Positions 13,145-22,850 of a stretch of 64,000 nucleotides of DNA are shown piece by piece. The notes beneath the pieces are model-generated. The model was given only the letters and a program-made list of their open reading frames with translations, was not told the origin of the DNA and did not search any database. A program made the position numbers and the translations under genes. Each line of letters opens with the position of its first letter. Position 1 is the first letter of the stretch. Origin of the DNA: Hydra vulgaris (Eukaryota > Cnidaria > Hydrozoa > Anthoathecata > Hydridae); contig NC_088928.1 in assembly GCF_038396675.1 (NCBI RefSeq), forward strand, positions 61,351,001-61,415,000. Reading direction: 5' to 3'.

Positions 13145-14469
13145 TTAACTGTAATAGTAAGCTACACCAATGACATGAAAACGTCCAGATTGATCAACTT
13201 GTGCATTACCGGAGTTTAATGTAACTACTAATCTTCTTCCAGCTCCAACAGCAGGCATTGAATCTTTAAAATGTCTATAAAATGAGATAGTAGTTGTAGA
13301 TACAATTGAAGGTGTTGGAGCACCATTACTGTCTATTTGAGCTAATAGTCCAGATTCTTCATTATTAAATGAATAAAGATTAGCACTATTCCATGAGGTG
13401 AGATAAAAATCTTCTAATCCAGATGACATGAATATACATGTACTATTACTAGACTCATTATTTTCATCTACATATCCACTAGATATTGAATAATTACCAT
13501 AGTTGTATGGAGTCCAAGGGGTTATAGCATTGTTAGCATGTTTAGGAGGAAGGTCACCATCATACATTCGTACTCTTGATTCCCACCAACTTCCAGATAG
13601 GCCAATAATATGCATTCTAATATATTTTAAATAAACCCCATTACCCTTTCCTGCAGTATCTAACAATATATATTCAGTACCATAAGATGTATTCATATAT
13701 CTAAATACAACAGATCGTAAAGTAAGATCTGAGATGTAAGGTGGTAATGCTGGATTTCTAGAAACAAAAGGTTGTATCCAATACTCAACATTAACTCCAG
13801 TAGCGTTATAAAGTTATAAATTTTTAAAGTGTGTTTAAATGGCATATCAAATGTAAAATATCCTCCAAATTGAGTAAGATTATGCATATTACATCCTTGC
13901 AAAGAGTTAGCATAAAATGAACCACCAAGTGGAGAACACAAAAAATCACCGGCTAGACCAATAGTATCCATTCCAGTATTATCTGTATTATGAACTAAAT
14001 TTCCTATGCGAAGTTCACCATCTGCATATATTTTAAGAAATACGATACCTGCAACACTTGGTCCAGTAGTAACTGTTTTATATAATGCTAGCCATAGTTT
14101 TCTTAGGATACCACTATTATTGTTATTAAATGATATAGTAAATACATCTGTTCCCTTATCACCTGTACTTGGTGGAAGAGTTTGTTTTTTCGATCCAATA
14201 CATGTTAAACTTGAATTTGGTACTATTTTTAAAATGTGAGAAGAAGGTACTATACGATCGACGTAATCTTTTGAAGTAACATCATTTAGTAGTCTAGGAG
14301 TTGGTAGATTTTCTATTGTGTTACCATTCATATCAATTTTAGCAGTCATATTATTCAATCCGTCTCTTCTAAGAAATGGGCTATTAGCTTGAGTCCTTGT
14401 TAATCCATCAACTACTGTTTGTGAATTTGAATTTGAATTTGTTGTTCTTCCGAATATATCAACAGGCAT
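13145..14469 (-). pseudogene. Fibre/spike-like protein with DUF2961-type C-terminus, frameshifted
   Basis: The first frame (14469-13693) opens with a Ser/Asn-rich segment, then a block with DGLNNMTAKIDMNGN and a DVTSKDYVD turn, the pattern of phage and viral tail-fibre heads. The second frame continues to 13145 and holds WWESRVRMYDG, GLEDFYLTSW and a SFYRHFKDSMP segment, like DUF2961 jelly-roll proteins. An exact 8-bp duplication (GTTATAAA at 13805-13812 and 13813-13820) breaks the frame between them, so this was one protein of roughly 440 residues. The ATG at 13684 area (MNTSYG) is internal, not a true start. Inferred role: receptor or surface-binding spike of the particle. TATATAAA precedes the ATG at 14469. 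Confidence 0.7.
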
Positions 14470-14489
14470 TTTATATATAAGTTTTTTTT
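14470..14489 (-). promoter_or_regulatory. TATATAAA start-proximal motif, fibre gene
   Basis: A T/A-run followed by TTATATATAAA on the minus strand ends at the ATG. Same layout as the other genes of the element. Confidence 0.6.
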
Positions 14490-14906
14490 AATTTAATTTA
14501 TTAATAATATCTTGAAAATCAACTCCTTCATCTAGTTTTTTTAAAACGTAAAGACACAAGTGTCCACAAAATGAAGTGTCTCCAAATTGAACTCTTTCAC
14601 TATTATAATAGCCTTGATTTTTAAAATAATCAAAAAGTTCAGCAGGTGGAGGTTGTGCATATGAGTCGAAGACATACTTTTTGTCATCGACTTTATACCA
14701 ACAGATCCAATAAAATCCATCTGTACTTGAATCTCCTGTATTTACTATTCCACATTCTTTTTTATTCATTTTCTTTGGTAGTTGATCTCTTACAAATACG
14801 CCTCTAAAATTTTTATTTTTAGTTTTTTTGCTGCTTTTTCTAATTGAAAGTTTGTAAGTGGTACATTAGGTAAAATTATTCCTTCAACATTTATAAATTT
14901 GTTCAT
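14488..14906 (-). pseudogene. Adenovirus-type cysteine protease, frameshifted and His-less
   Basis: The main frame, 14769-14488, has the C5-family layout: a W-C/W-Y strand, FDSYAQPPP (acidic member of the triad), an upstream Gln in VQFGDTSF and FCGHLCLYVL with the nucleophilic Cys. Where the catalytic His is expected just before the Trp, this copy has Tyr (GFYWICWYK), a one-base CAT-to-TAT type change. The N-terminus starts at ATG 14906 behind a TATATAAA motif and is out of frame with the rest because of a one-base indel near 14807-14817. In the family this enzyme matures capsid precursors. Here it is doubly inactivated. Confidence 0.85.
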
Positions 14907-14931
14907 TTTATATATGAAAAAGGATTTTTTT
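14907..14931 (-). promoter_or_regulatory. TATATAAA motif deciding the protease start
   Basis: Minus strand: a run of A, then CATATATAAA immediately before ATG at 14906. It supports starting the protease gene here and not at the internal ATG 14769. Confidence 0.6.
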
Positions 14932-15195
14932 TCATATATAGATTTCAACTAAGTTATAGTATCCTTTATGCGGATCATATTTATCAATTTTTTGGCTGTA
15001 GATGATATTAAATTCGACATTGTCAATACATTTTGCATGGTAAAATTTGTAATATTTTTTTATTGCGTTTATGAGATCATTTGTTCTATTTTTAAGTGTC
15101 ATTTTATCAGCATATTTTGTTAAAACTGTTATTTTACCCTTTTTTCTATTCAATAAAGTTTTTAATTTATATTTTATTTTCATCTGCATTTCCAT
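14932..15195 (-). CDS. Small basic Polinton protein, unknown (87 aa)
   Basis: Not recognised. It is 87 residues, lysine-rich (a KLKTLLNRKKGK segment near the N-terminus), followed by an acidic/aromatic C-terminus. The start at 15195 is directly preceded by TTTATATAAA on the minus strand, as for other genes of the element, which supports it being real. It sits between the protease and two other small ORFs, a region that differs between Polintons. Confidence 0.55.
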   Translation of the reverse strand: MEMQMKIKYKLKTLLNRKKGKITVLTKYADKMTLKNRTNDLINAIKKYYKFYHAKCIDNVEFNIIYSQKIDKYDPHKGYYNLVEIYI

Positions 15196-15242
15196 TTTAT
15201 ATAAAGAAAAAAAATTTTCTAAGTTATAAATTTTTTTGTAAT

Positions 15243-15491
15243 TTATAACTTACTTAATTTTATTATATTTATGACATTATTACAATAATTTTCAATTGAA
15301 TTAAATTCGTTAATGTTTTCGATGCATAAGACGTCAATAGCTAAATCGTCTTCAACATAGTCATTCTCGTATAAATTTTTTGCTTCTTCTATTGCTTCTT
15401 CTAATAAATCTATATCAGAATTATTAATAGCTATTACAATTTTATTATTCTTACATATAGATTTGATTTTTAGTTCACGTGAAGTTTTCAT
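15243..15491 (-). CDS. Small acidic Polinton protein, unknown (82 aa)
   Basis: Not recognised. It has a hydrophobic strand (NKIVIAINNSDIDLLEEA) and a helix-rich acidic middle. Its ATG (15491) follows CTACATAAA, a weaker version of the shared start motif. The gap to the next gene is 17 bp. Confidence 0.5.
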   Translation of the reverse strand: MKTSRELKIKSICKNNKIVIAINNSDIDLLEEAIEEAKNLYENDYVEDDLAIDVLCIENINEFNSIENYCNNVINIIKLSKL

Positions 15492-15508
15492 TTTATGTAG
15501 AAATAAAA

Positions 15509-15901
15509 TTATTTATTCCAAATTTCTCTAACTTTACATTCAATCTCATTTTCTGGTTCTTTTAAAGAATATTCTCTTCCATATAAACTAATAAGTGAAT
15601 TTAAATAGTCAGGTAAAATGAAAAATTCTTTCAATTCAGGTAAATGTAAATTTATATGACTCTTGATTTGTTTTAATATTTTGTAAGAAAAGTCTAATAT
15701 ATCAACATTTTTTAAACAATAATTTTTTTCAAATTCTATTTTACCATAATTTATTCGTAATTCTAAAATTTGAGTTGCTTTATTATAACTATAATAGAGA
15801 CACGAATTATTATTTATTTCTTCATATTCGGATATATCGCCATGTACATTATAGTATTTATTATCATAATATTCATTGTATTTTTTGTTATCCATATCCA
15901 T
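15509..15901 (-). CDS. Polinton protein, unknown (130 aa)
   Basis: Not recognised. The N-terminus is rich in Asn and Tyr (NKKYNEYYDNKYYN); the rest predicts mixed beta and helix with no metal-binding or catalytic pattern. The start is supported by AAATATAAA before ATG 15901. A 120-bp T-rich gap separates it from the polymerase gene. It could be an accessory protein of the element; nothing more can be said. Confidence 0.5.
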   Translation of the reverse strand: MDMDNKKYNEYYDNKYYNVHGDISEYEEINNNSCLYYSYNKATQILELRINYGKIEFEKNYCLKNVDILDFSYKILKQIKSHINLHLPELKEFFILPDYLNSLISLYGREYSLKEPENEIECKVREIWNK

Positions 15902-16040
15902 TTTATATTTAAAGAAAAAAAATTATTTTACTTTCAATTTTTTTTAATTTTATTTCTTTATGTAGAAATAAGATTATTTATTTTTAACGTTCTTTTAAAT
16001 TTATATAAAAAGTTTTTTAAAATAATTTGTTGCCTTTTGC

Positions 16041-18550
16041 CTAACTGTTAGATACGATTTTTGGCTTATTAATGAGATTATAGTGTCCATATGCTAATGT
16101 ATGAATTCCATCTTCTAATATGACTCTTTTATCATCTTCTGCACTTAATGCTACTTTATTAATCTCTTCTGTAAAAACTTCATGTGCATGTGATCTTATA
16201 ATATTCATTTTCCTAATATGCTCTTTTCTATTAAGTAAACAATCTTTATAATCGTTGTGTGTTATGTAGTTCTTAACAACATTCTTTTTTACTCCTTTAC
16301 ATTTTTTGTTTTCTTTTCCGTTCATCTAGTATGAATACAACTTGGATCTTAATCCTACAAATTCTTCAATTTGTTTTCCTCCTGCTTCATCTTTGAACAT
16401 TCCAAGTACTTTCTTATTTAATCCAACTTTAAATCCATTATTAATTGCTGGATGATTTGGATCAAATTCACTAGTATCAAATTTACTTTCAATTTCGATT
16501 TTAATATCTTCATAAAAATCCTCTGTTTTTATTTCATATGCTAATGAATCTGTATCTGTGAATAAGAGTTTGGCTTTATTAGAATATTTTTTCTTTATGT
16601 AATCGTAATGAAATTCATACATTAGAGTTTTGCTCAAATCTAATATACACATACCTAAGTAAATCGGTTTGTTATACTTTAATTTGGTTCTTTTCATGTG
16701 AGTCGCTTTTAAATTTTCATCAAATATCGTCCTACTTTCATAGTTTGGTCTTGATGCTAATTTAACACTCTGTCTTTTCCTAAATCTTTTTCACAAATAT
16801 GACACTTTATTGCTGCTTTAAACTTCTTCTTATTTTTACTTGTAAATATCATAGGCTTTTTAAAATCTACTTTATTACAAATTTCTAAGATATCTTCTTT
16901 TAACCTATCAACAAATATTTGTGCAATATCTTCATCTTCACTATATGCAGTATATGAAACTGGACTGCTTTTGTAAATACTTTCATCAAAACATTTAATA
17001 TAGTAACAGAATGAACTTGGTATATGTTTTTGATACTGCTTCGTATAGGATACATCTGGATTGGGAGTACAAGTATTGATAGGTTTAATAAAACTTTCAA
17101 AGTCTGCATATATTACAAAGGGTACTCTCATTGATTTAAAATAATGTTTAAAATACATTGTTGAACCTTGTTTTGGAAGTTCAATACGAACTGAATCATG
17201 TGTATCACAATACAATTTATGCTTAGATAATGATTCTTCTAAACTAAATCCTAATAAACAATTTCTACAATAGTGAGTTGCACAATTTCTTTTTGATGTT
17301 TGTGATGAAAGTAATCTACTTAAATTATTTATTAAACAATAATGATTCGTTTCACCATCAGATATTAACAACACATCTATTAAATGTTGTCCATTATTCT
17401 TTGAAATACGTAAAGGATAAACTGAACTCTCATATCCATATACATTCACACTTATATCTTGATTATTTTTCTCAAATTGTGTCATTTGTTTTAATGAAAC
17501 TGGAAATTCTATTTTATCCCAATTTATTTTTTCAGCTTGAGTTATAAGATCTTTATCTATTCTTTGAGGATTATTATCTGTTGGATTTAATGCTCTTGCA
17601 ATACACCACTTAAAGCATTGATTATCATCATTTTGCATATTAATGATTGCTTTTTTAGATACTAATTTTTTATCAAGTGGAATATAAGATTTTGCTTTAA
17701 GTGGATTATACTCTATAATATTTATATCCATTTTTTTAATAAAAACAAATATCCAGTTTGATCCTAACTGTTGAAACATTGAAAAAGTTTCTAAAATTTT
17801 AGACTTTGATATTTCATAAATTTCATCTAAATTTGTAGATTCTAATATAACAGTACTATTCGTTGCAAATCTAGGAGTTGCAGTTATAACATCTCCTGTT
17901 AAAATACTAGTTTTTTCCATTTTACAAATGACAACTATATTCACTTTAGATCCTCTATTTTCATTTAGTACTTTAATTGCACTATTTTTAGCAACATTCA
18001 TAAAAGTTTCAAGATCATATCCTTTTATACCTTGAGCTGAATATTGTTTTGTCACATTCTTAACAGCTGATTGTGTCAATTTAAATTCCACTTTGATTGG
18101 CTTCAAAGGATTTTTGTATATTGTAGAGTAAACTAGAGATTTTATTGAGTCTATTTTTCTTTTAAGCTCAGATCCTATATCTTCTACTTTTTTCTTAATT
18201 GGATCTGGTACATAGGGTTTAATCCATTCTTCAACATCTATAATTCTGTTGACAACATACGATGATGCATTTTTTACAGCTGTAGTCAACTTTGAAAATA
18301 ATCCAGGTTGTAAAACAGGGGATGAACTTGATGGAATTTGTTCGTTTAATATATGATTTACATGTCTTTGTACAGGAGATGGAGCTAATATATTAGAATT
18401 ATCAAATGTTATTAGATCCGAAGTGGTATGATGAACAGAAGGAACTTGTGATAATGCATTAACAAGTTCACCTTTTCGCATATTATAATAATGTTTAATT
18501 CCTCGCTCTTTAGCGATTTGTTTTAATTCTTTTACCGTTTTGTTTTCCAT
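16041..18550 (-). pseudogene. Protein-primed DNA polymerase B (pPolB), internally deleted
   Basis: Three pieces of one gene. 18550-16757: an N-terminal SAP-like motif (VKELKQIAKERGIKHYYNMR), a long linker, a Cys/His cluster and the exonuclease motif VIYADFESF; it stops just after a CHICEKDLG zinc motif. 16756-16326: polymerase C-half with LLFTDTDSL (catalytic motif C). 16325-16041: C-terminus in the same frame after an in-frame TAG. The region between the zinc motif and motif C region, including the other exonuclease motifs and palm motif A, is missing, so well over 1 kb was deleted at about 16757-16765 with loss of frame. TATAAAAATG points to ATG 18550, not 18562, as the start. It would replicate the element by protein priming; here it is dead. 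Confidence 0.93.
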
Positions 18551-18562
18551 TTTTATATCCAT
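18551..18562 (-). promoter_or_regulatory. ATATAAAA motif deciding the polymerase start
   Basis: Minus strand GGATATAAAA ends at ATG 18550. An in-frame ATG at 18562 lies upstream of or inside this motif, so 18550 is preferred. Confidence 0.55.
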
Positions 18563-18660
18563 AAGATTTTTATTTTTTATATTTTTTTAATTTCTTTATA
18601 TCATTTTTTCAAAATTTTTTTTTCTTATCAAAAATTTTATATGATAAGATCATATGAAAT

Positions 18661-18813
18661 TTAATATTTTTTTGGTCTTTTTATAGCGGTTTTGTAAGAT
18701 TCACATTTTTCAAAAGGATCTGAAGTAGTTTGCACAAATCCATTTTTTTTCCAATACAACTGACATGAAGTTGGTTTAAACATTTTATAAAATTCCATAC
18801 CTTTATCTCCCAT
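18661..18813 (-). CDS. Short ORF with element-type promoter (50 aa)
   Basis: A 50-codon ORF starting MGDKGMEFYK. It is Cys- and Lys-containing (two Cys at about 17 and 37) with a basic end IKRPKKY. Its ATG is directly preceded by GATATATAAAA behind an A-run, the same layout as the larger genes, and it sits alone in the gap between the polymerase and the repeat-protein gene. No family is recognised. The promoter and position are the evidence that it is a gene. Confidence 0.5.
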   Translation of the reverse strand: MGDKGMEFYKMFKPTSCQLYWKKNGFVQTTSDPFEKCESYKTAIKRPKKY

Positions 18814-18931
18814 TTTTATATATCAATCTTTTTTTAAGCGATTTTAGCACATCAAAAATCTAAAGATTTTTTAGAATTTGATATTTCAATCGCATTAAAA
18901 GATAAATTTTAAATTGAAATTCAATTTAAAA

Positions 18932-19576
18932 TTAAACATTTTTCTCGCTTTTATCTGGTTCTTTAAGGAATAATTTGAGAGATTTTTCATAATCATATGA
19001 AGATATTTGGATTTCCAGATAAATAGTACCAATTTACTTTATCTAAATTCTCTTTTAATAGTTCAATAGCTTTTGGATTTTCAGATAACATATACCAACT
19101 GACTTTATCTAAATTATTTTTTAATAATTTAATTGCATTTGAATTTGTAGATAACCAAGTCCAATTTACTTTATCTAAATTCTCTTTTAATAGTTCAATG
19201 GCATTTGGATTTAAAGATAACCTATACCAACTGACATTATCTAAATAATTTTTTAATATCTCAATTGCATTTGGATTTAAAGATAAATTTGACCATTTTA
19301 CTTTTAATTTTACTTATGTAAATTCTCTTTTAATAGTTCAATGGCATTTGGATTTAAAGATAACCTATACCAACTGACATTATCTAAATAATTTTTTAAT
19401 ATCTCAATTGCATTTGGATTTGAAGATAAATTTGGCCAATTTACTCTATCTAAATTCTCTTTTAATAAATTAATCGCATTTGGATTTGTAGATAACATAT
19501 TCCAATCTACTTTATCTAAATTCTCTTTTAATAGTTCAATCGCATTTTTATTTTCAAATAAATCATCATATCCCAT
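18932..19576 (-). pseudogene. NPNAI-type tandem repeat protein, frameshifted
   Basis: Eight 22-residue repeats of the type NPNAIELLKENLDKVDW-x-x-LS, at an exact 66-nt period (repeat anchors at 19542, 19476, 19410, 19344, 19267, 19201, 19135, 19069). One interval is 77 nt instead of 66: an 11-bp insertion near 19300-19315 breaks the frame. A second one-base shift after NPNIF near 19015 separates the C-terminal YDYE-containing tail that ends at 18932. Repeats of this type followed by an NPNIF-type cap are, to my knowledge, common in giant-virus (NCLDV) proteins. Probably a helical solenoid; partner unknown. TATATAAAA precedes ATG 19576. Confidence 0.75.
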
Positions 19577-19598
19577 TTTTATATATAAAGATTTTTTT

Positions 19599-20091
19599 TT
19601 AATTTTTAATTTTTTTTAATTTTTTAGAATTGAGTACTTCAATCTTATGTCCATCTTCAATCTTACCATCACGTAATTCAAAATAACCAAATCCGTGTCC
19701 AGTTTCTTTCATAGCCCTATATAATGATTTATATATTATTTCTTCTCCTGTTTCTATGTTTGTGAGTTTAATAGTGACTGGTTCTTTCCTAATTGTTCTT
19801 AATCTTTCATATTTTGGATCAATTTCTTTTTTTTCTTTTTCTTCTTTTTACTTTATTTAATTTAGGTCTTCCTACTGGTTTTCTCTCACGAACTTCTTTT
19901 ACTTTATTTAATCTAGGTCTTCCAATAGGTCTTTTCACATCAGTTAATTCTGTTGCTTTTGACATGATCGCATCCTTATCAATCAAACCATTATCTATAG
20001 CAAGCATTAATAATGTGACATAATTTTTAGATGTTTGTGAAATGTTATTTTCTTTTAATAAATTTTGCAATGCTGTCCTTGTATAATACAT
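19599..20091 (-). pseudogene. AT-hook DNA-binding protein with NUMOD-like tail, frameshifted
   Basis: The first frame (20091-19819) has a helical N-terminus (MYYTRTALQNLLKENN), then two AT-hooks, KRPIGRPRLNK and RKPVGRPKLNK, with the GRP core that binds the AT minor groove, and a poly-basic stretch. A one-base indel in the A-run near 19845 shifts the frame. The continuation to 19599 has a TGEEIIYKSLYRAMKETGHG segment like NUMOD/segment-type DNA-binding helices. Fused AT-hooks and such a module suggest a transcription or genome-binding factor of the element. Start supported by TTATATAATAAA before ATG. Confidence 0.7.
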
Positions 20092-20129
20092 TTTATTATA
20101 TAAAGAAAAAAAAATACTTATATCAATTT

Positions 20130-21425
20130 TTAATTAATAATAAGGTCTAATTTACTTCCATCTGATTTAAAATTCACTAATTTATCTGATATTACTACAG
20201 CATATCCTAACGTATATTGAGGAACTGCTGTATTAAAGTTCATTTTAATTTGTATATCTATTACTGATAATTTATATCTTTCTGGTTGATTACTTACATC
20301 AATAACAAATATAGGGAACAAATCTTTATAATCAAGAGGTTGTATGTTACTATTAGTAATCAATTCGTTCATTCCATAATATTTTTCACTAAATACAGCT
20401 GCATCTCTATAAGCTCTTGAGAATTGTTGATTTGGAAATGATAAGCTATAATCAGTTACTGGATATTTATCAGAACTTAGCATAACGTAAATACTTTTCA
20501 AGTCACAATGATCGAATATGGCTGGATTAGTTGTTTGATCTCCATTTTTATTTGTTTGAAATCCAACAATAATATATCTTGGTCTTTCACTAAATGTTTT
20601 TACACTAAGTTTCCAAGTAGTGGATAGAGTTTGTGGAATTTCTAAACTATCGCATTGTCTAGTTCTAAAAGCAACTGGAAGTGTTGCTTTAGATGCTATA
20701 ATACTTAAAAGTTCATTTTGTTGTGCTAGAGCTGGTTGTACATGCGGCATAAACAATGTCACTCTTTGGAGGTCTACTTTTCCAGCAGCTACAGTAGCTC
20801 CTCTAAAAATAGCATCATCATCAGATTTTCTAGTAAGAACTATTGTATGTTTAAATCCATAAATAACTTTATCATAATCATCACAGAATCCGAAGATATG
20901 CTTTAAAGGTACGCAAAATGAAAATGTACCTTTTGCAGTTGGTTTTTGAATCAAGTATCCTTGTCTTGCTGCAAATCCTGTGTTTTCTGCAATGACTGCT
21001 GTTGTTGCTGAATCTTTATACCATAATTGGTTCAACCCTTGAGCTAATTGATAATCGTTCGGGTATTTAAGCATCCCTAACATTGTAGTTGCTTGTCCAG
21101 GATTAAAAACTACTTCAATATCTTGATTAGATAATTGATAAGCTATTTGACTTAATAGATACATAATGCCGTTATTTGTAAGAGCTACTGCATCTGCATT
21201 AGCATAAGCTGTATTATCAGTTTTAAGAAGTCTTCCTTCAAACAACAGATAGGCATCAGAGGGTACCGAATATAAACCGGATTGTTCAATATTTATTATA
21301 ATATTTCCAGTATTATTTAGATTAGGTCGAGATGCTGGATCATAATCTTGATAATAATATTTTTCAATTGATTCATCTACAATTGGTGTTTCTGTAATAT
21401 TTAAAATTGATTGAGAAGTTGTCAT
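20130..21425 (-). CDS. Major capsid protein, double jelly-roll type (431 aa)
   Basis: Intact 431-codon ORF. It is beta-rich with no signal peptide. The N-terminal part (GLYSVPSDAYLLFEGRLLK), a central GTFSFCVPLKHIFGF followed by a basic-rich IVLTRK strand, and a conserved C-terminal block (SLSFPNQQFSRAYRDAA, then LFPIFVIDVS) fit the Polinton/adintovirus-like double jelly-roll capsid protein. It lies in the minus-strand morphogenesis block with the minor capsid protein and packaging ATPase. The promoter-like ATTATATAAAAAATG decides the start. It is somewhat shorter than the 500-600 residues of many Polinton capsid proteins. No lesion is visible. Confidence 0.8.
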   Translation of the reverse strand: MTTSQSILNITETPIVDESIEKYYYQDYDPASRPNLNNTGNIIINIEQSGLYSVPSDAYLLFEGRLLKTDNTAYANADAVALTNNGIMYLLSQIAYQLSNQDIEVVFNPGQATTMLGMLKYPNDYQLAQGLNQLWYKDSATTAVIAENTGFAARQGYLIQKPTAKGTFSFCVPLKHIFGFCDDYDKVIYGFKHTIVLTRKSDDDAIFRGATVAAGKVDLQRVTLFMPHVQPALAQQNELLSIIASKATLPVAFRTRQCDSLEIPQTLSTTWKLSVKTFSERPRYIIVGFQTNKNGDQTTNPAIFDHCDLKSIYVMLSSDKYPVTDYSLSFPNQQFSRAYRDAAVFSEKYYGMNELITNSNIQPLDYKDLFPIFVIDVSNQPERYKLSVIDIQIKMNFNTAVPQYTLGYAVVISDKLVNFKSDGSKLDLIIN

Positions 21426-21453
21426 TTTTTATATAATAGAAAAAAAAAATTTT

Positions 21454-21906
21454 TTATATACTCCGAAGGCCTCTCCCTTTTTTAACTATATCCTCTATTC
21501 TAATAGCATTCTTACGCGATAGCTTTACCCCATTTCCATTAATTATATTATTTAAATTTGTTACTGCTTCATCTCCTGACTTTGCTAATTTTGATAATAT
21601 ATCCTCACTTTTTTTGCTAAGATTTACTTTTGGAGCTACTTTATTAATTAATTTATTTCCTTTTTCAATTGTAGCATTTTTAGCAGCTTCTATTGCTGAT
21701 ATAGATAGCTCTTTTCCTGCTGATTTAGCAGCAGTTACTGCAGTTTTTCCTAAATCAGTAGCTGCTAACTTTTTAAGCATAGCTGATGATACTTTTGTTA
21801 CATTTGATGCTGCTGCTCGTCTAAACATTTCTCTTAAAGTATCAAAAAATCCACTACCACCAATAACATGTTTTTTCACAAATCTTTTATTTTGAACAAT
21901 GATCAT
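21454..21906 (-). CDS. Small basic Ala/Lys-rich core-like protein
   Basis: 150 residues, highly basic and alanine-rich, with a helix rich in A, K and L in the middle and a C-terminus GRGLRSI. Near residue 16 the sequence VIGGSGFFDTL contains I-G-G-S-G, which fits the adenovirus-protease consensus (M/I/L)XGX-G. A maturation-cleaved, DNA-binding core or pVI/pVII-like protein is therefore plausible (inference). The true start is ATG 21906 (MIIVQNK). An upstream TTG at 21912 is in frame but lacks support. The start motif here (TAATTGAAA) is weaker than elsewhere. It lies next to the capsid gene. Confidence 0.6.
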   Translation of the reverse strand: MIIVQNKRFVKKHVIGGSGFFDTLREMFRRAAASNVTKVSSAMLKKLAATDLGKTAVTAAKSAGKELSISAIEAAKNATIEKGNKLINKVAPKVNLSKKSEDILSKLAKSGDEAVTNLNNIINGNGVKLSRKNAIRIEDIVKKGRGLRSI

Positions 21907-21929
21907 TTTCAATTAGGGAAAAAAAAATT

Positions 21930-22850
21930 TTATATTGCAAGAGTATTTTGTATTGCTTCATACCTACCCTTACTTAATACACCTTGTCTTAATAATTCAT
22001 CGCTAATTGCAACAGCTTTATTTCTTGATGAACTATTACCTGCTTCCCATGCAGCTATACGTAACTCAAGCATCTCAACTAGAGCATTAGGATCACTAGG
22101 AAGAATTACAGTTTGTATTCTTGTTCTTTTAACTCCAGTTCCATATTCAAGTTTTCTCTTTGATAATATAGGAGTTCTTATATCTTTCCAAATTGGAGAT
22201 ATTAATTCATTATATTTTTCACTTCTAGATGATCTTACTTTACCTTTATCAGTAATAAGAGCATCTGTATTTATTAATATTTCTCTATAATTTTTAAGAT
22301 CTTCAGTACTATATACCTCTTTATCAGGTTTAAACTTTGTTACTAATTCCCAAAGGCCTGGTGTACCCTCATATTTCTTTCCATCAACAGTTATATCATC
22401 ATTATTAATTGTAATTGGCTTTTTACCAATATATAGTTCATCTCCTTTTGAATGTATCCCAAATGTAGGATCTGTAGCCTTTTTACTTTTTGTATACAAT
22501 CTAAGATAATTTGTTGCAATTTTTCCAAAATTTAAAATATTTGATCTTTCAGGAACTTCAGACCCTTTATCAATAGGAAGTAGGTCCGAAGGACCCATGC
22601 GAAGCATAGCAAGATCTTTTTCAGGATTTGAAAAAGTGAGTGCTAATTGATCTTTCAAATTAGATATACTATTATTTATTCCAGATTGACTATCAATTAA
22701 GGGTCTATATAACTTTGATAAATCCATCTGTAGGTTATAGTCACCCACCTTTTCAGCAATATTATCTTGTTGTACTTTTTTCTTAAGATAAATGAATTCT
22801 TTTACAAGTTGATCTCTTTTATCAGGATCTGTAAATTTAAACAACGACAT
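21930..22850 (-). CDS. DUF8207-like Polinton protein (306 aa)
   Basis: Starts MSLFKFTDPDKRDQ at 22850, directly behind AAATATATAAAA, hence the choice of start although the frame is open further upstream. N-terminal third: coiled-coil-like. Middle: a conserved block with DPTFGIHSKGDELYIG, YEGTPGLWELVT and a STEDLKNYREIL segment, which I recognise as the DUF8207 pattern found in many cnidarian and arthropod Polinton-associated proteins. The C-terminus is basic then helical. Function unknown; placed between core-like and membrane proteins, so probably structural. A GTCC-GAA-GGAC hairpin sequence occurs at 22578-22602. Confidence 0.65.
   Translation of the reverse strand: MSLFKFTDPDKRDQLVKEFIYLKKKVQQDNIAEKVGDYNLQMDLSKLYRPLIDSQSGINNSISNLKDQLALTFSNPEKDLAMLRMGPSDLLPIDKGSEVPERSNILNFGKIATNYLRLYTKSKKATDPTFGIHSKGDELYIGKKPITINNDDITVDGKKYEGTPGLWELVTKFKPDKEVYSTEDLKNYREILINTDALITDKGKVRSSRSEKYNELISPIWKDIRTPILSKRKLEYGTGVKRTRIQTVILPSDPNALVEMLELRIAAWEAGNSSSRNKAVAISDELLRQGVLSKGRYEAIQNTLAI

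Noticed and set aside
13145-13696. Separate gene starting MNTSYG
   Set aside because: No start-proximal motif; sequence is the continuation of the fibre-like gene after an 8-bp duplication.
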